Shown piece after piece: positions 35,900 through 46,740 of a stretch of DNA of 64,000 nucleotides (its first letter is position 1; each line of letters begins with the position of its first letter). The stretch comes from Hirsutella rhossiliensis. Lineage: Eukaryota; Ascomycota; Sordariomycetes; Hypocreales; Ophiocordycipitaceae. Location of the stretch: positions 1,240,001-1,304,000 of the forward strand of contig NW_025408680.1 in NCBI RefSeq assembly GCF_020360975.1, in the 5' to 3' direction. The notes beneath the pieces are model-generated. The model was given only the letters and a program-made list of their open reading frames with translations, was not told where the DNA came from and made no database searches. The position numbers and the translations under genes are program-made.

Positions 35900-38208
35900 G
35901 AGGTATAAAGTAAAGAAATCTCTAAGACTTATATTAATAACCTAAGACCCTTAGAGCTATATATAAGACCGATAATTAAATATTTATATAGTTAATTACT
36001 TTATTAATCCTTAGCTATATACTACGCGTGCTTTAAGTATATACCCTTATCCTAATTAAAACTAGTCTCTAGGGCGTAAACTCGTTATTCCGTTCTATTT
36101 ATATAGTAATAAGTAGCTTTATAAAGCTAAGAATACTTAAAGGATAACGGTATTATTTAGAAAAAATAAAATCTAGGGATTTAATAATTAAAGTAGTAAC
36201 TACCTTAATAGCTAGATTTAAGGACCTAATAAGGTAATAAACTTACTAGGAAATAAATAATTAGATAATACCTTTACTAGTAGTAAAGGAAAAGTAATAA
36301 GCTAATACTAAAAAACCTTAAGCTCCTATTATTAGCCTTATAACCCTTAATACTAGCGATATAGTTAAGAAACTATAATCCTTATATAATACTTTAAAAG
36401 ATATAAATTACGATAATAGCGTAATCTAAACCGTTTTAAAACCTTACTAAGACCTCTTACTTATATATATACTAATAATACTAATATAGGTATTAATAAG
36501 GGATACCTTAATAACCTTAACCTAAGCTCTCCTTTATATAATAGCTTATAAAGAACGCTTACCTCTTACTAATAAATAAGAAAGTAAGTAATAAGATAGT
36601 TATAATAAGATATTCTTTAACTCTAAAAACTCTAACTTTAAATTTTATAGCTTTATAATCTATAAGTATACTATATCTAGAAACGCTAGCTATTAAGATA
36701 GATTATTTAATCCTACTACTAGCGATATAAAGAAAATTAAGGTAGATATTAATAAGATTACTAATAAACCTAGAAATATACTCGCTAAAAGCTAAGATAA
36801 CCTTATAGGAAAATTCTACTAACTATAACTATTACTTATTAGTATATTTAACGGTAAAAATATAACTAAATTCCTTAAGAAGTTTAAAAAGAAGATATAT
36901 ATTAACCGTATCTATAATAAAGATAAAATAGACTAGCTCGAAGTCTATATCTCCTCTATATAAGCCCCTACTATTAAAATTCTTATAGATAGACTTACCT
37001 AAAAAGAAGTAAAGAAGAGACTCCTTTAATACTATTATATATATAATATTAAATAACTAGAAACTACTAACGACCGCTTAGACTATTATAATACTAAAAA
37101 GCCTAAAACTATTATAAAAGTTAGGAAATAGCTTAGTCTTTACTTATACTTATAGTATAAGGTATAACTTAATAGCTAGGAAGAATCTATAGTTTAGTTA
37201 TACTTTATTTACTATATAATACCGAAGGAACTTATTATTAACGTTATAAAAAGAAATAAGAAGATATCTAAAGTTATCTTAAAACTCCTATATAAAAGCC
37301 TTATCTATATAATTAATAACTACTTAGCACCTTACTAGGATATTAAGCGACGAGATATTATATCTAAAGTTTATAATTAAAAGCTTAAGAACCTAAAGAA
37401 AGACTAGCTTTTTAGCGAAATTAATAAAGTATTAAAGGAAGCCGAATTTAATAAGGGCAAAAAAGAACTTCTTAAAGAGTTAAAGAAAATAAATTAGAAA
37501 CCTAGATAGCCTAAAAAGGAGATCTTAGACTTAATAAAAGCCTTTAAAGATATAAAGATTAACCCTACTCGCTAGTAAAAGTAGATATTTAACTAGCTTA
37601 ATAAGGAATAAAAACGCATTAGTAATAAAGGCTACTCTTTAAGTTATAGATAAGGAGGTACTATAAATACTATCGGATTTTACTACTTATTTAATTAATA
37701 TATATAGTTTTAAGTTAATACTTTTAACTAGCTTAAGAGATACTTTTATTATAGTAAAGAAAGATACTACCTTAATAAGTATAAGGTATACTCTTAGGAC
37801 TATAAGATCGGATTTATAATATATAAAGTAGTAAATAAGACTTTTTACCTTAAAAGAAAAGATAATAAAAGCGTAATTCCCTTAGTACTTACTAATAGGT
37901 TTTCTTAAATAAGTATATATATTTAAAGGCTTAATATATACTAGGTAGATATATAACTAGACTCCTTTATATTACTATATATAAAATAAGTTAAAGCTAT
38001 AGTTAAACTATCTTACTTAAATTAAGCTACTAGTAAAAGAGAATCTAGTTTCTTAAACTAGTTTTAAAGATATAATAGCCTATATAAGTAAAAGCTAAGG
38101 AATCTAAAAGTAAGTAATATAAGAAAAGAAGTAGGAAGGATATTAGTTATTATAATTACGGATAATATATAATAAAGCGATATATATAATTAAATAATTT
38201 ATATAACT
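35900..38208 (+). pseudogene. Gypsy-2 gag relic
   Basis: The capsid-like block 'SIFNGKNITKFLKKF' starts at 36841 and is followed by about 120 codons of a typical fungal Ty3/Gypsy Gag: charged, with only TAA/TAG stops. The frame is cut by Copia-1C at 38214. The N-terminal limit is uncertain. Confidence 0.7.
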
Positions 38209-38213
38209 ATAAT

Positions 38214-39086
38214 TATCGCGAAGCGTAGCCTAATTTTGTAGTTCTTAGAGATATCCCTTAGTATAAGGGACTAAGGAAGCTAAGAATACCTAGTATAAAA
38301 GAAGGAAGAAGGAGCTAAAAAGAAGTATAGAAAGGAGGGTAGGAGTATAAAGGGAAGTATAAGTAGTAAGAGATAAGACGGATATACCGGTAACGGCTAA
38401 AAAGGAAGGGAAAACCTAGTAAAAAGCTTAGTAGTTAAAAGGATATTAGTAGTTTAACGGGGGTATCTATACCCTAAGGAATATATAGCCCGCGTAGTAG
38501 AGTCCTTAGTAGGGTCCTTAGTAGGATCCTTAGTAAAGTCTCTAGCTAGCCCTCTTCTTAATTAGATAATCCCTTAGCCCCTATTCGTCTAAGGAAGAAG
38601 GAGGGAAAATTCGGTCTATAAAAGAGGTCTCTTTTCCTCCTTAGCTAGTAGATAGCATCTTCTTCTATTAGCATTATCTTCTTCTATATCCTCTTTTACT
38701 AATATACCTTTTTAGCCCTCTTTGCCTTTACCTTACCTTACTTAGTGCTTTCTCGTTTCCTTCGTCCCCCTTAGAACCCCTCGTCCTTCGGTATCTAGCT
38801 GCTACTATTGCCGTTAGCGTAGGTATATCTTTAAGTATATGCCGTAGTTACCGTTAAAGTAGCTTCTTTAAGTAGGATCTTCTTTATTAATTAAGATACT
38901 AGATAGGTATAAAAGGGGGCGTTAGATAAAGGAAAGAAGGATAATTAAGGCAATATAATAATTACTCCCCTACCTTTATTACTACTCCTATAAGAATTAA
39001 ATCTCTCTACTTTACCTATCCGACCCCTTACTTTTAATTTTACCTTTATATATTTTTATATACTTCTTATATCTCTCTACGTAAGA
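38214..39086 (+). repeat. Copia-1C 5' LTR with MITE insertion
   Basis: Starts TATCGCGAAG and ends ACGTAAGA. The MITE plus its 4-bp duplication accounts for 410 of the 873 bp. Confidence 0.93.
38453..38858 (+). mobile_element. MITE copy 2 (406 bp), TSD GTAG
   Basis: 8-bp TIRs TTTAACGG and CCGTTAAA. GTAG is duplicated at 38449-38452 and 38859-38862. The empty site is visible in copy A (...ATTAGTAGCTTC, near 4970), which proves both insertion and the 4-bp duplication. It carries the same 12-bp internal repeats as copy 1 and is less mutated. Confidence 0.93.
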
Positions 39087-39096
39087 GTTATAAGCC
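39087..39096 (+). promoter_or_regulatory. Copia-1C primer binding site
   Basis: GTTATAAGCC, continuing as CGGG, sits directly after the LTR. It is a half initiator tRNA-Met type site with one RIP change. Confidence 0.75.
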
Positions 39097-39768
39097 CGGG
39101 AGGAATAGTATTCCTATACCTTCTAGCTACTATAAAAGGCACCTTTCTTATATCCTTCGTAGCTTCCTTTTACCCCTCTTATTAGAAAAGCCGATTTTTA
39201 CCTAACTTTTCTACCCTTCCCTATAATAATAACGAAAACCGACTCCTCTACTATCCCTATAGTCTATAGGACGATTCTAGTAAAGCCCTAAGATTAAGAT
39301 AAGTAGGTAAAGGAGCTATAGGCTCGTATAGATAGGACTATCTATAATTTAGTCTTCTTTAATAAGCAGGACCCTCTCGAGCCTCCTCTTTATCCTAGGG
39401 CAACGGACTTTATAGAGGGAGCTACTTTCTTCTCTAAGCTAACCTCTATATAGTAGAGAGCTTTTTCTACTACCTTAGGCGACTACGAGAGTTATCGAAA
39501 GGAATACCTCTATAAGATAAAGCTACTAACTACTACTTATATAGTAATAATAGAATCTATTAGTACCGTAAAGCTAATATCTCTTTAAGAGGAAGAGACT
39601 CTTAAGTAGTAGCTTTTAAAGCTCGAGACTTTAATAGCTCCCTTAAGGGGCTATATAACTAACTATATTAAGAAGACCTATATAGCCTACCTAGGAGCTT
39701 TTTTTACTAGGAACCTACTAGCTTCTTTATAGCTAGCTAAGTAAGAAGAAATCCTTAAGGAAGCTAAC

Positions 39769-39954
39769 TATAAGAGTCTTTGACTATTATGGGTGATGGG
39801 CTTAGGCCGCGGCCTAAGCCGTGTAGTCACGTGCGGAGGGCCGGATCCCGTAAGTATAGGGGCGGGCCAGCCGCGCATAGAAGAGCTCTGCATAGCTTAT
39901 TAACATTATCCTACGGACGGCACCTACGCATACGCCTCTGCCTACTCCGTGATA
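39769..39954 (+). repeat. Gypsy-1 5' LTR (186 bp)
   Basis: Begins TATAAGAGTC and ends CTCCGTGATA. Against the 3' LTR I count 12 differences, all transitions and almost all CpA/TpG to TpA. It is followed by GTATAAGCTATTAAC, a possible primer site that also follows the LTR of the gag-only element (GTATAATCTA). Confidence 0.95.
39799..39820. promoter_or_regulatory. 22-bp perfect palindrome in the Gypsy-1 LTR
   Basis: GGCTTAGGCCG followed at once by its exact reverse complement, centred on CG. It is conserved unchanged in the 3' LTR at 46585-46606, although nearby bases have mutated. It could be a transcription-factor or structural site in U3. It lacks CpA and TpG, so it is also immune to RIP. 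Confidence 0.7.
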
Positions 39955-40049
39955 GTATAAGCTATTAACTAATAGATCTAATAGATGTCTCCCCGGAAAG
40001 GGTGCCGCTTCCCTAAGGGAGCACCCCGCCACCCCCCGGGCGGACAGGA

Positions 40050-41010
40050 AGTATTGCAGCCATCCTAGAAGCGATTAGAAGCGCGACGGCTAGCGAGAAG
40101 AACGAGGTTCTCGCTGTACTAGGGGAGCCGTCTACGAGACCAGCGTTGACCCCTACGACCTTAGCAACACCGGTTACGGCGGCACCCCCGATACGGAAGC
40201 CGCTTCCTGGCCGACTTAGGACGGCAAGCTAAGTCCTTCTACTTCTTCCTTAGCCGGCTATAGACGAAGTTTATAATAGACGAGAAATAGGGCCTAAACG
40301 GCTATCGTGATATAGCGTGGTATTCGCTCCTCTATACGCTGCCGGAGCCCTAGATACGGCGGATCTCCGGATTCTAGGATAAGGGCGGCCCTAGAGGCAG
40401 ACGCGACCTATAGGACTTCTTCTAACACCTTATATATACGTTCGGCAACGTATAGGAGCGGGAGAAGGCGTAGGATAGGCTACGGACCCTTAAGCAGAGG
40501 GACGGGCAGACCTTTAGCGAATTCCTCCCCGACTTCGAAGAGACGCTCTCACGAGCAGCGGGAACCACGGTATAGGAAGACAGCGCGAAGCTCACATAGT
40601 TACGGAACTCGATTACGCCGGCCCTACGGGAGCTGCTTATCCCCGTAATTATGCCTACTAACTACGGCGAGTACGTAAGCCGGTTAATAAAGGTAGCATA
40701 GGGCTACGAGCAGACGCCGCGTTTCTAGAAGCTTCGTAAGCGCACGCCGTATAACGGTAACGGGATCACCGCCCCTCTATAAGAGGAATAGCCGACTATC
40801 GACACTAACGGAGATACCCTAATATCGGCTACCCGCACGGACCGAGCTAAACGCGGTAGGAAGTCGTCTTCAAACATCCCCTATACTATCCCGCTCTCTA
40901 AGTAGCGGGCGAAGTAGGTAACGAGCGAGGAAATCGGGAAAAAGAAGGCTAACGGCCGCTGCCTACGTTACGGCGCGTCTATATACTTTATATTAAAATG
41001 CCCCTTCCTT
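40050..41010 (+). pseudogene. Gypsy-1 gag relic
   Basis: An N-terminal stretch 'AAILEAIRSATASEKNEV' (from about 40057) leads to a capsid region with 'LKQRDGQTFSEFLPDFE' near 40491 and a nucleocapsid CCHC knuckle at 40960-41001. The knuckle's first and last Cys (TGC) are intact, while its second Cys and His positions read Tyr. The frame appears to shift near 40200, and several TAG/TAA interrupt it. Packages element RNA. Confidence 0.82.
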
Positions 41011-41149
41011 TTAGCTAAGCGGCCTATAGTAGTTCGAGTAGCGAAGATAGAACCGCTCCTTGCCTTAGACGATAAAGAGGACTCCGCTCCCTTAGGCCCG
41101 GAGGAAAAAGAGTAGCTCCGGAGTAAAGACGGGCCCCGGAGCCCTAATT

Positions 41150-44100
41150 GCTAGCACTAGCAAAGGAGAAGGAGGAATTATCCGCCCGTATAGAAGAGGA
41201 GCCTACTATAATATAGGTTATAGTTAATAACTCCTTGCCCGTCGCCGCCCTTATAGACGAGGGCTGCTAGTGCTACGCCGTAGTTAACGAGGCGCTTATA
41301 CGAGAGATATAAGTGCCGGTAGAAAAGATCGCCCTAAGGCGAGTAAAGGGCGCCTTAAGCGCGATAGAGGGTGCGGTAATTAGGGGCATTACGTGGCTAG
41401 CTATAGAGGTCGACGGTTGCCGTAAGCTTATCGTAGCCTATATAATCCCCTAACTAGAGTTTCCCCTAATCCTCGGGAAACCCTAGTTATTATATATAGA
41501 GTTATACTCGGTTCCGCACTAAGAGAAGCTATAGTTTAGGCCTACGCAACGGTAGGTCCGCCACGACGACGGTTCCGTAGGCATAGGACCAAGCGTACGA
41601 GCTTTATACTCAGCATAAGAAGTCCTTGCCTCTATCTTTATAGGAACCGTGCGACGGTTAAAGCGGGAGGAAGGCCGGGCAGCGGCTAACGCAGCGGTCT
41701 GCGCAGTCAGCCTAGCGGACATCGATAAGGCCCTCCGGGCGAAGAAGCCGAAGTCGCCCTCTAAGCTACGGCAGCAGATACCGGAGCGCTTTCACGACCT
41801 CCTACCGCTATTCGAGTCCTAGGAAGCAGATAAGCTTAACCCGTATAAGCCGGGGGTAGACTATAAGATCGTACTCCGCACCGATAAGAAGGGGTAGGAA
41901 CTGCCCGCACCGTTCGGACCGCTATATAGTATATTACACCCGGAACTACTAGTGCTAAAGAAGACGCTAAGGGACCTCCTAGATAAGGGTTTTATTTAAG
42001 TAAGTAGCTCCGAAGTAGGAGCGCCGGTCCTATTCGTGCGTAAACTAGGGGGCGGGATATAGTTCTATTGCGACTATAGGGCTCTAAACGCAATTATAAG
42101 GCCGGACCGCTACCCCTTGCCCCTAATCTCGGATACGCTCCGTAACCTTTCGAAGGCGAAGTAGTTTACGAAGCTAGATATAAAACAGGCGTTTTATAAG
42201 GTACGGATCTCGGAGGGTAATAAGTAGAAGACAGCGTTCCGTATACGCTACGGCTTATTCGAGTAGCTTATAACGCCCTTCGGCCTCTTAGGAGCGCCCG
42301 CTACCTTCTAGCGTTATATTAACAACGTGCTTCGGGACTTCCTCGACGAGTTCGCCTCTATATACGTAGATAATATCCTTATCTATACGAGCGGCTCCTA
42401 CGAGGACTATATACGGAAAGTGCGGAGGGTCCTAGAGCGCCTCTAACTTTATAGGCTCTACCTCGACCCGGATAAGTGCGAATTCGGGGTTAAGAGGGTT
42501 AAGTACCTAGGCTTTATCATCTACGCCGGCGTAGGCATATAGGCGGATCCCGCAAAGATCTAGGCGATTTAGGACTAGGCTGCCCTAACTACGTAGATAG
42601 GCGTACGGAGCTTCCTTAGGTTCGCGAACTACTATAGGATATTTATTAGGGGCTTCTCCCGTATTATAATGCCCTTAAACGAGATTACCGGGAAGCGGAC
42701 CGCCTTTCGCTAGGGGCCCGTATAGGAAGGAGCGTTCCGCACGCTTAGGACCTATTCTCTTAAGCCCCGGTGCTGCTCTAGTAGGACTTCGACCGGTCTA
42801 CGTTAGTTAAAGCGGACTATAGCGGCTAGGCACTCGGAGGAACGCTCTCCTAGGAGGTAGACAGGCGGAAGCAACCGGTAGCGTTCTACTCCCGTAAGCT
42901 AACCCTAGCGGAGCGGAATTACGCTATTTATAATAAGGAGATACTAGCGATTATTAGCTGCCTCGAGCAATAGTAAGCGGAGCTCCGGAGCTATAAGAGC
43001 TTCGAGGTTCTTATAGACTATAGGAACCTTAAGTACTTTATAACCCGCTAGCACCTCTCGGAGCGGCAAGCCCACTAGGCGGAGTATCTCTTACGCTTTA
43101 ACTTCTCGATTAAGTACCGGCTAGGGCGGGACTCCGTAGTCCTAGATACGCTTTCCCGGAGGGATTAAGACCGGCCGACGGGAGCGGACATCGAGGCCCG
43201 GGATCTATAGCTTATCCCGTAAGAAGCGCTACGGACTTATATAGGAGCTTCCCTAGTAGAGGAAGGCGCGGCGCTAACGGATAAGCCTTCCCCCGCACCT
43301 TCGCCTTAGCCCGGCGAGGAGGGATAGACCGGCCTAGGGGCGCGTGCGGCGCGGGTATTCTAAGATAAGGTCCTCTAGCGCTTATAGGATAGGATGTCGT
43401 CTCTAGACCGCACCTACGAGAGCGTGCGCCGCGCCGTTAAGTCCGGCGCTCGACGCCTCGATCCGAAGCTAAAGCTAAAGGTATAAGTAGCCGACTATTA
43501 TATCGACCCACGGGGGCACCTACGTTAGCGGGGGAGACTATAGGTGCCGGGCGCGCCGCATACTATAGAAGCTAGGGAGAAGGATAGACCGCCGGAGCTA
43601 GACGAACGGAACGAGCTCCGAGGGAAGCTAGTCTAGCTCGTCTATAACTCTAGTATCGTGGGCCACCCGGGTAGGCAGGGCATAGCAGCGGGCCTCGCGA
43701 GGGATTTCTACTAGCCCCTCCTATAGCACTACGTTCGCCGCTTCCTCCGTAACTGCGATATCTACGGCCGCACTAAGATTTAAAGGGCGTAGCTTAAGGG
43801 GCTGCTTAAGCAGCTTCCGGTGCCCGACCGGTTCTATACGCATATATAGATAGACTTTATAACGGACCTCCTACTTATAAAGGGCGGCAACCGCTATATA
43901 TAGGTAATTAAGGACCGACTTAGTAAGTCTATAGTATTAGAGCCGATGCCGTCTATAGATACGGAGTCCTACGTAGAGCGCTTCCTATAGTACTAGGCCC
44001 GCTCGCATAGCTAGCTAGCCTCTATTATAAGCGATAGGGGATCGAATTAGACTAGCCGCTTTTAGTAGCACCTATACTAGCTACTTTAGATTACGTAGCT

Positions 44101-44971
44101 ACTTAGCACGGCATATTACCTATAGACCGACGGAGGGCCTAAGAGGGTTAACTAGGAGGCGTAGGCTTACCTACGGGCCGTCGTGGCCCGCAACTAAGCA
44201 AACTAGGACCGTTAGCTCCCCGCGGCCTAACTTACGTTAAATAGTAGACTATATACCTCTATTAGGATGGCCCCTTTCTTTGCAACGCATAGCTTCGAAC
44301 TACCCTTACTAGTTCCCTTTGCCGTAGGCGTAGTAGCGGAGCAGTATAGTAATTCGTTACCGGAGGGCCGCGCCTCCGCGTTCGTACGAAAGCTATAGGA
44401 GACCACGGATTATTGCTAATCCGCGATAGCCGCCGCGGCGTAAGATTAGGAGCGGCACGCTAATAAGACTAGGGCCCTAGTAGATAGGTTTACGGCAGGA
44501 GATAAGGTATAGCTAGACCTCCGTAACTATAGGTCGGCACGGCTAAAGAAGAAGCTTAACTAGCTATACGCGAAGTTTACGGTACGGAGGGTTATTAGCC
44601 TATAGGTTATAGAGCTCGATGGTCTCCTAACGGGGGTCTATAATAAGATTAACGTAGACCTCCTTCGTAGAGCCTCCTCTAACCCGCTGCCCGGATAAGA
44701 AGCAGCGGACGCCTAACCGCCCGTAATCGAGGTAAAGGGAGAGGACGAGTTCGAGGTCGAAGAGATATAGGCCGCGCGCTAAAAAAAGGTCGGCAGGGGG
44801 AAACGCCGGGAGGTCCTCGTTAAGTAGCGCGGGTATCTCGACCCTACGTAGGAACCCGTACGTAAGTTTACGGGAACCGCAGCCCTCGATAAGTTCGAAG
44901 CCTTATTCGGAACGGTAGACGAGAACGACGGACTAGCGGACCACCGATAGCAGCCTAGGCTAGGACCATAA
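41150..44971 (+). pseudogene. Gypsy-1 pol relic: PR-RT-RH-IN-chromodomain
   Basis: Protease 'AALIDEGC' has its Asp at 41256-41258. Reverse transcriptase runs about 41980-42540 with Y-V-D-N at 42363-42374 (YVDD expected). RNase H covers about 42780-43160. Integrase zinc-binding region is about 43650-43790 ('GHPGRQG' to 'RNCDIYGRTK'), and its core has 'SDRGSN' near 44031. A C-terminal chromodomain spans about 44749-44905 ('FEVEEI' and, ignoring stops, a 'V-K-x-R-G-Y-L-D-P-T' block), which in this group directs integration to heterochromatin. The likely natural stop is TAA at 44969-44971. Interruptions are TAG/TAA from Trp and Gln codons. Confidence 0.9.
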
Positions 44972-44994
44972 AGTAGGCATAGCGGAGGGGGCAG

Positions 44995-46010
44995 TTACGG
45001 CAATATAGGCAATATAAGCGCAATAGTATAGGCGGAGACAAAAACAGCGTTTATTGCGGGGCGGAGCCCCTAGACTACCCGGGCCTATTCCTTATTGTTA
45101 TTATTATTATTATCTTCGTTATCGTCGTCCTCGTCGGCCTCCTCCTTCTTATTAGCGGCGGCGGCGGTCTCTAGGGCGCTAAGGCGGCCCTCTAAGCCCG
45201 CAAGCTAGTCGGCGGCGGCGGCGGCTCCGGGGGTAGAGGGGCGGCGGCCAGCGGCGGCGGCAGGGGCAGCGGCGGTAGCGGAGGCGGGCACGGCCAAGGG
45301 GACCGCCGATAGGGCGACGGAGGCAATGTCCCTAGCGCCGGGTGCGTTAGAGGCGGAAATAGGGGAGCGGAGGAGTAGGACTTACTTAGGTATAAGGCCC
45401 TATCGCTCGAGGGCGCGGAGGTTGCGGTAGGCGGCGGCGGCGGCGGTAAGGCGCTTCTTAGCAGCCCCCCGCGCCTGCCCGTGCGAGCCGGCCTTCTAAG
45501 CCGACGCCGCAGCGAGTAGGACGGGAGGCGCCGCCTTATAGGCGCGGCCGGCTCGCGCGCACTAGTAGCAGCTGCCGCCGCGGCGGCGCCCGGCCTAGTC
45601 GGAGCAGTCGAGCTCCTACGACGCACAACGCACATAAGGGGCCGAGCGGGCGGCGCCGGCCTATACTTAGCGCTTATGCTATAGGAGGTTAGCGGACAAC
45701 GTCTATTACGCTTGCCTAACTACGGACTTACGGGGGTAGCGGAGATAGAGGCGGGGGCCGAGGGGCCGGGCGTTACGGGTAGCGGCGGGGACGGCGTCGT
45801 TACCCTAAGGGGCGACGTGAGAGCGAACAGCGCAGCAGAGGCGGCGGCGGCGGCGGTGGGAGCGGTGGCAGCGGCGCGGGCAGGAGCGGCGGCAGCGGCG
45901 GAGTCATCGTCGGCCGCGGCCAGCACGGCGTCGACGAACGACTCCGCACGCTCCGAGAAGGAGGAGGTAGGGGAGGGAGAGGCGGATATATCTATCGCGG
46001 AAGTCAGCAC
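44995..46010 (-). pseudogene. Antisense gene relic in Gypsy-1: Zn2Cys6-spaced cysteine cluster, coiled coil, acidic tail
   Basis: Minus-strand frame (codons starting at coordinates divisible by 3) readable from about 45870 to a TAG at 45085-45087 or, if that TAG was CAG, to TAA at 44995-44997. Six positions fall in the spacing C-x2-C-x6-C-x11-C-x2-C-x6-C: 45634-36 (now TAT), 45625-27, 45604-06, 45568-70, 45559-61, 45538-40 (now TAT). The TAT codons are TGT after RIP. Downstream are Ala/Lys-rich helices ('YRNLRALER' near 45430), a short coiled coil ('LAGLEGRLSALE', about 45174-45209) and an Asp/Glu/Asn tail (45088-45150). An Ser/Ala/Pro-rich stretch upstream (46010-45723) is in another frame, so a frameshift or intron lies near 45720-45870. 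It faces gag-pol tail to tail. The basic residues usual between Zn2Cys6 cysteines are mostly missing, so DNA binding is not assured. Confidence 0.72.
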
Positions 46011-46554
46011 GACGGAATACGGCCTCCCGCTCTATAAGGCGCGGAACTTACTAGTTAGAGTTATTGTTATTGTTAGGGCTATTATTGCTGCTGCCGCTGC
46101 TACTACGAGCATACGTTAATAGAGCGGCCCGTATAGCTAGGAATAGACCAACGCCCTAGGTAGAGCGGAACTTACCTATTAATGCTACTACTACGGTTAA
46201 AGAAGGGAGAAAAGGAAGGGAAGGGGGAAGGGGGGGATGCCGCCTTATATACCCCTTAGTAGAGGATACTACCTAAGGCAGAGGGGACGGGCAACCTAAG
46301 GCTTACGTAGGTCCGGACTAGCCGCCGGCTACCTAGGGGCGCATATAATAGGTTACGCCCCTATTTAAACGGCTAGCCGGCCGACGAGTATAGAGCCGGG
46401 TCCCGGCTGCCCGGGCTAACGGGCGCGGGGACAATAGGGCTAGTAGGGCCGGCCCTATTAACGGGAAAGGGCTGGGAAGAGCCCGCGGCACGGGCCTAAT
46501 TATACGGGAGCCGTTAATAGGGCAGCGCTACGCCGCGCTCGAGGGAGGGCATTA
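46011..46554. other. Gypsy-1 3' interior, presumed antisense promoter side and polypurine tract
   Basis: Between the antisense relic and the 3' LTR. It contains a purine-rich run near 46200-46238 and GC-rich sequence without a supported frame. GAGGGAGGGC (46541-46550) just before the LTR is the likely polypurine primer. A promoter for the antisense gene would have to lie here or in the LTR. Confidence 0.5.
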
Positions 46555-46740
46555 TATAAGAGTCTTTAACTATTATAGGTGATGGGCTTAGGCCGCGGCC
46601 TAAGCCGTGTAGTTACGTGCGGAGGGCCGGATCCCGTAAGTATAGGGGCGGGCCAGCCGCGTATAGAAGAGCTCTATATAGCTTGTTAATATTATCCTAT
46701 AGACGGCACCTACGTATACGCCTCTGCCTACTCCGTAATA
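46555..46740 (+). repeat. Gypsy-1 3' LTR (186 bp)
   Basis: Same length and termini as the 5' LTR. More RIP-type changes than the 5' LTR (11 of the 12 differences). Confidence 0.95.

Larger units (their letters stand above)
39769..46740 (+). mobile_element. Gypsy-1, complete chromodomain Ty3/Gypsy element (6972 bp), TSD CTAAC
   Basis: 186-bp LTRs at 39769-39954 and 46555-46740. CTAAC is duplicated at 39764-39768 and 46741-46745, and Copia-1 sequence continues across (compare position 53 onward in copy A). The interior is GC-rich and still has some CpA and TpG, so it is the youngest or least RIP-affected element here. It carries gag, protease, reverse transcriptase, RNase H, integrase and a C-terminal chromodomain (chromovirus type), plus an antisense gene relic between pol and the 3' LTR. 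Confidence 0.95.

Noticed and set aside
39780..40032. Short open frames on both strands across the Gypsy-1 5' LTR
   Set aside because: They lie in LTR and leader sequence, overlap each other on opposite strands and have no domain. They are open by chance in GC-rich DNA.
41519..41722. 67-codon minus-strand frame inside Gypsy-1 pol
   Set aside because: Antisense shadow of the region between protease and reverse transcriptase, with no supporting feature.
45192..45635. Open 147-codon minus-strand frame beginning MCVVRRRSS, and the plus-strand open frame 45712-46119
   Set aside because: Both are GC-rich low-complexity shadows (Pro/Arg- or Ala-rich). The neighbouring minus-strand frame has the ordered cysteine spacing, coiled coil and acidic tail, with RIP-type stops only, and is the better gene model.
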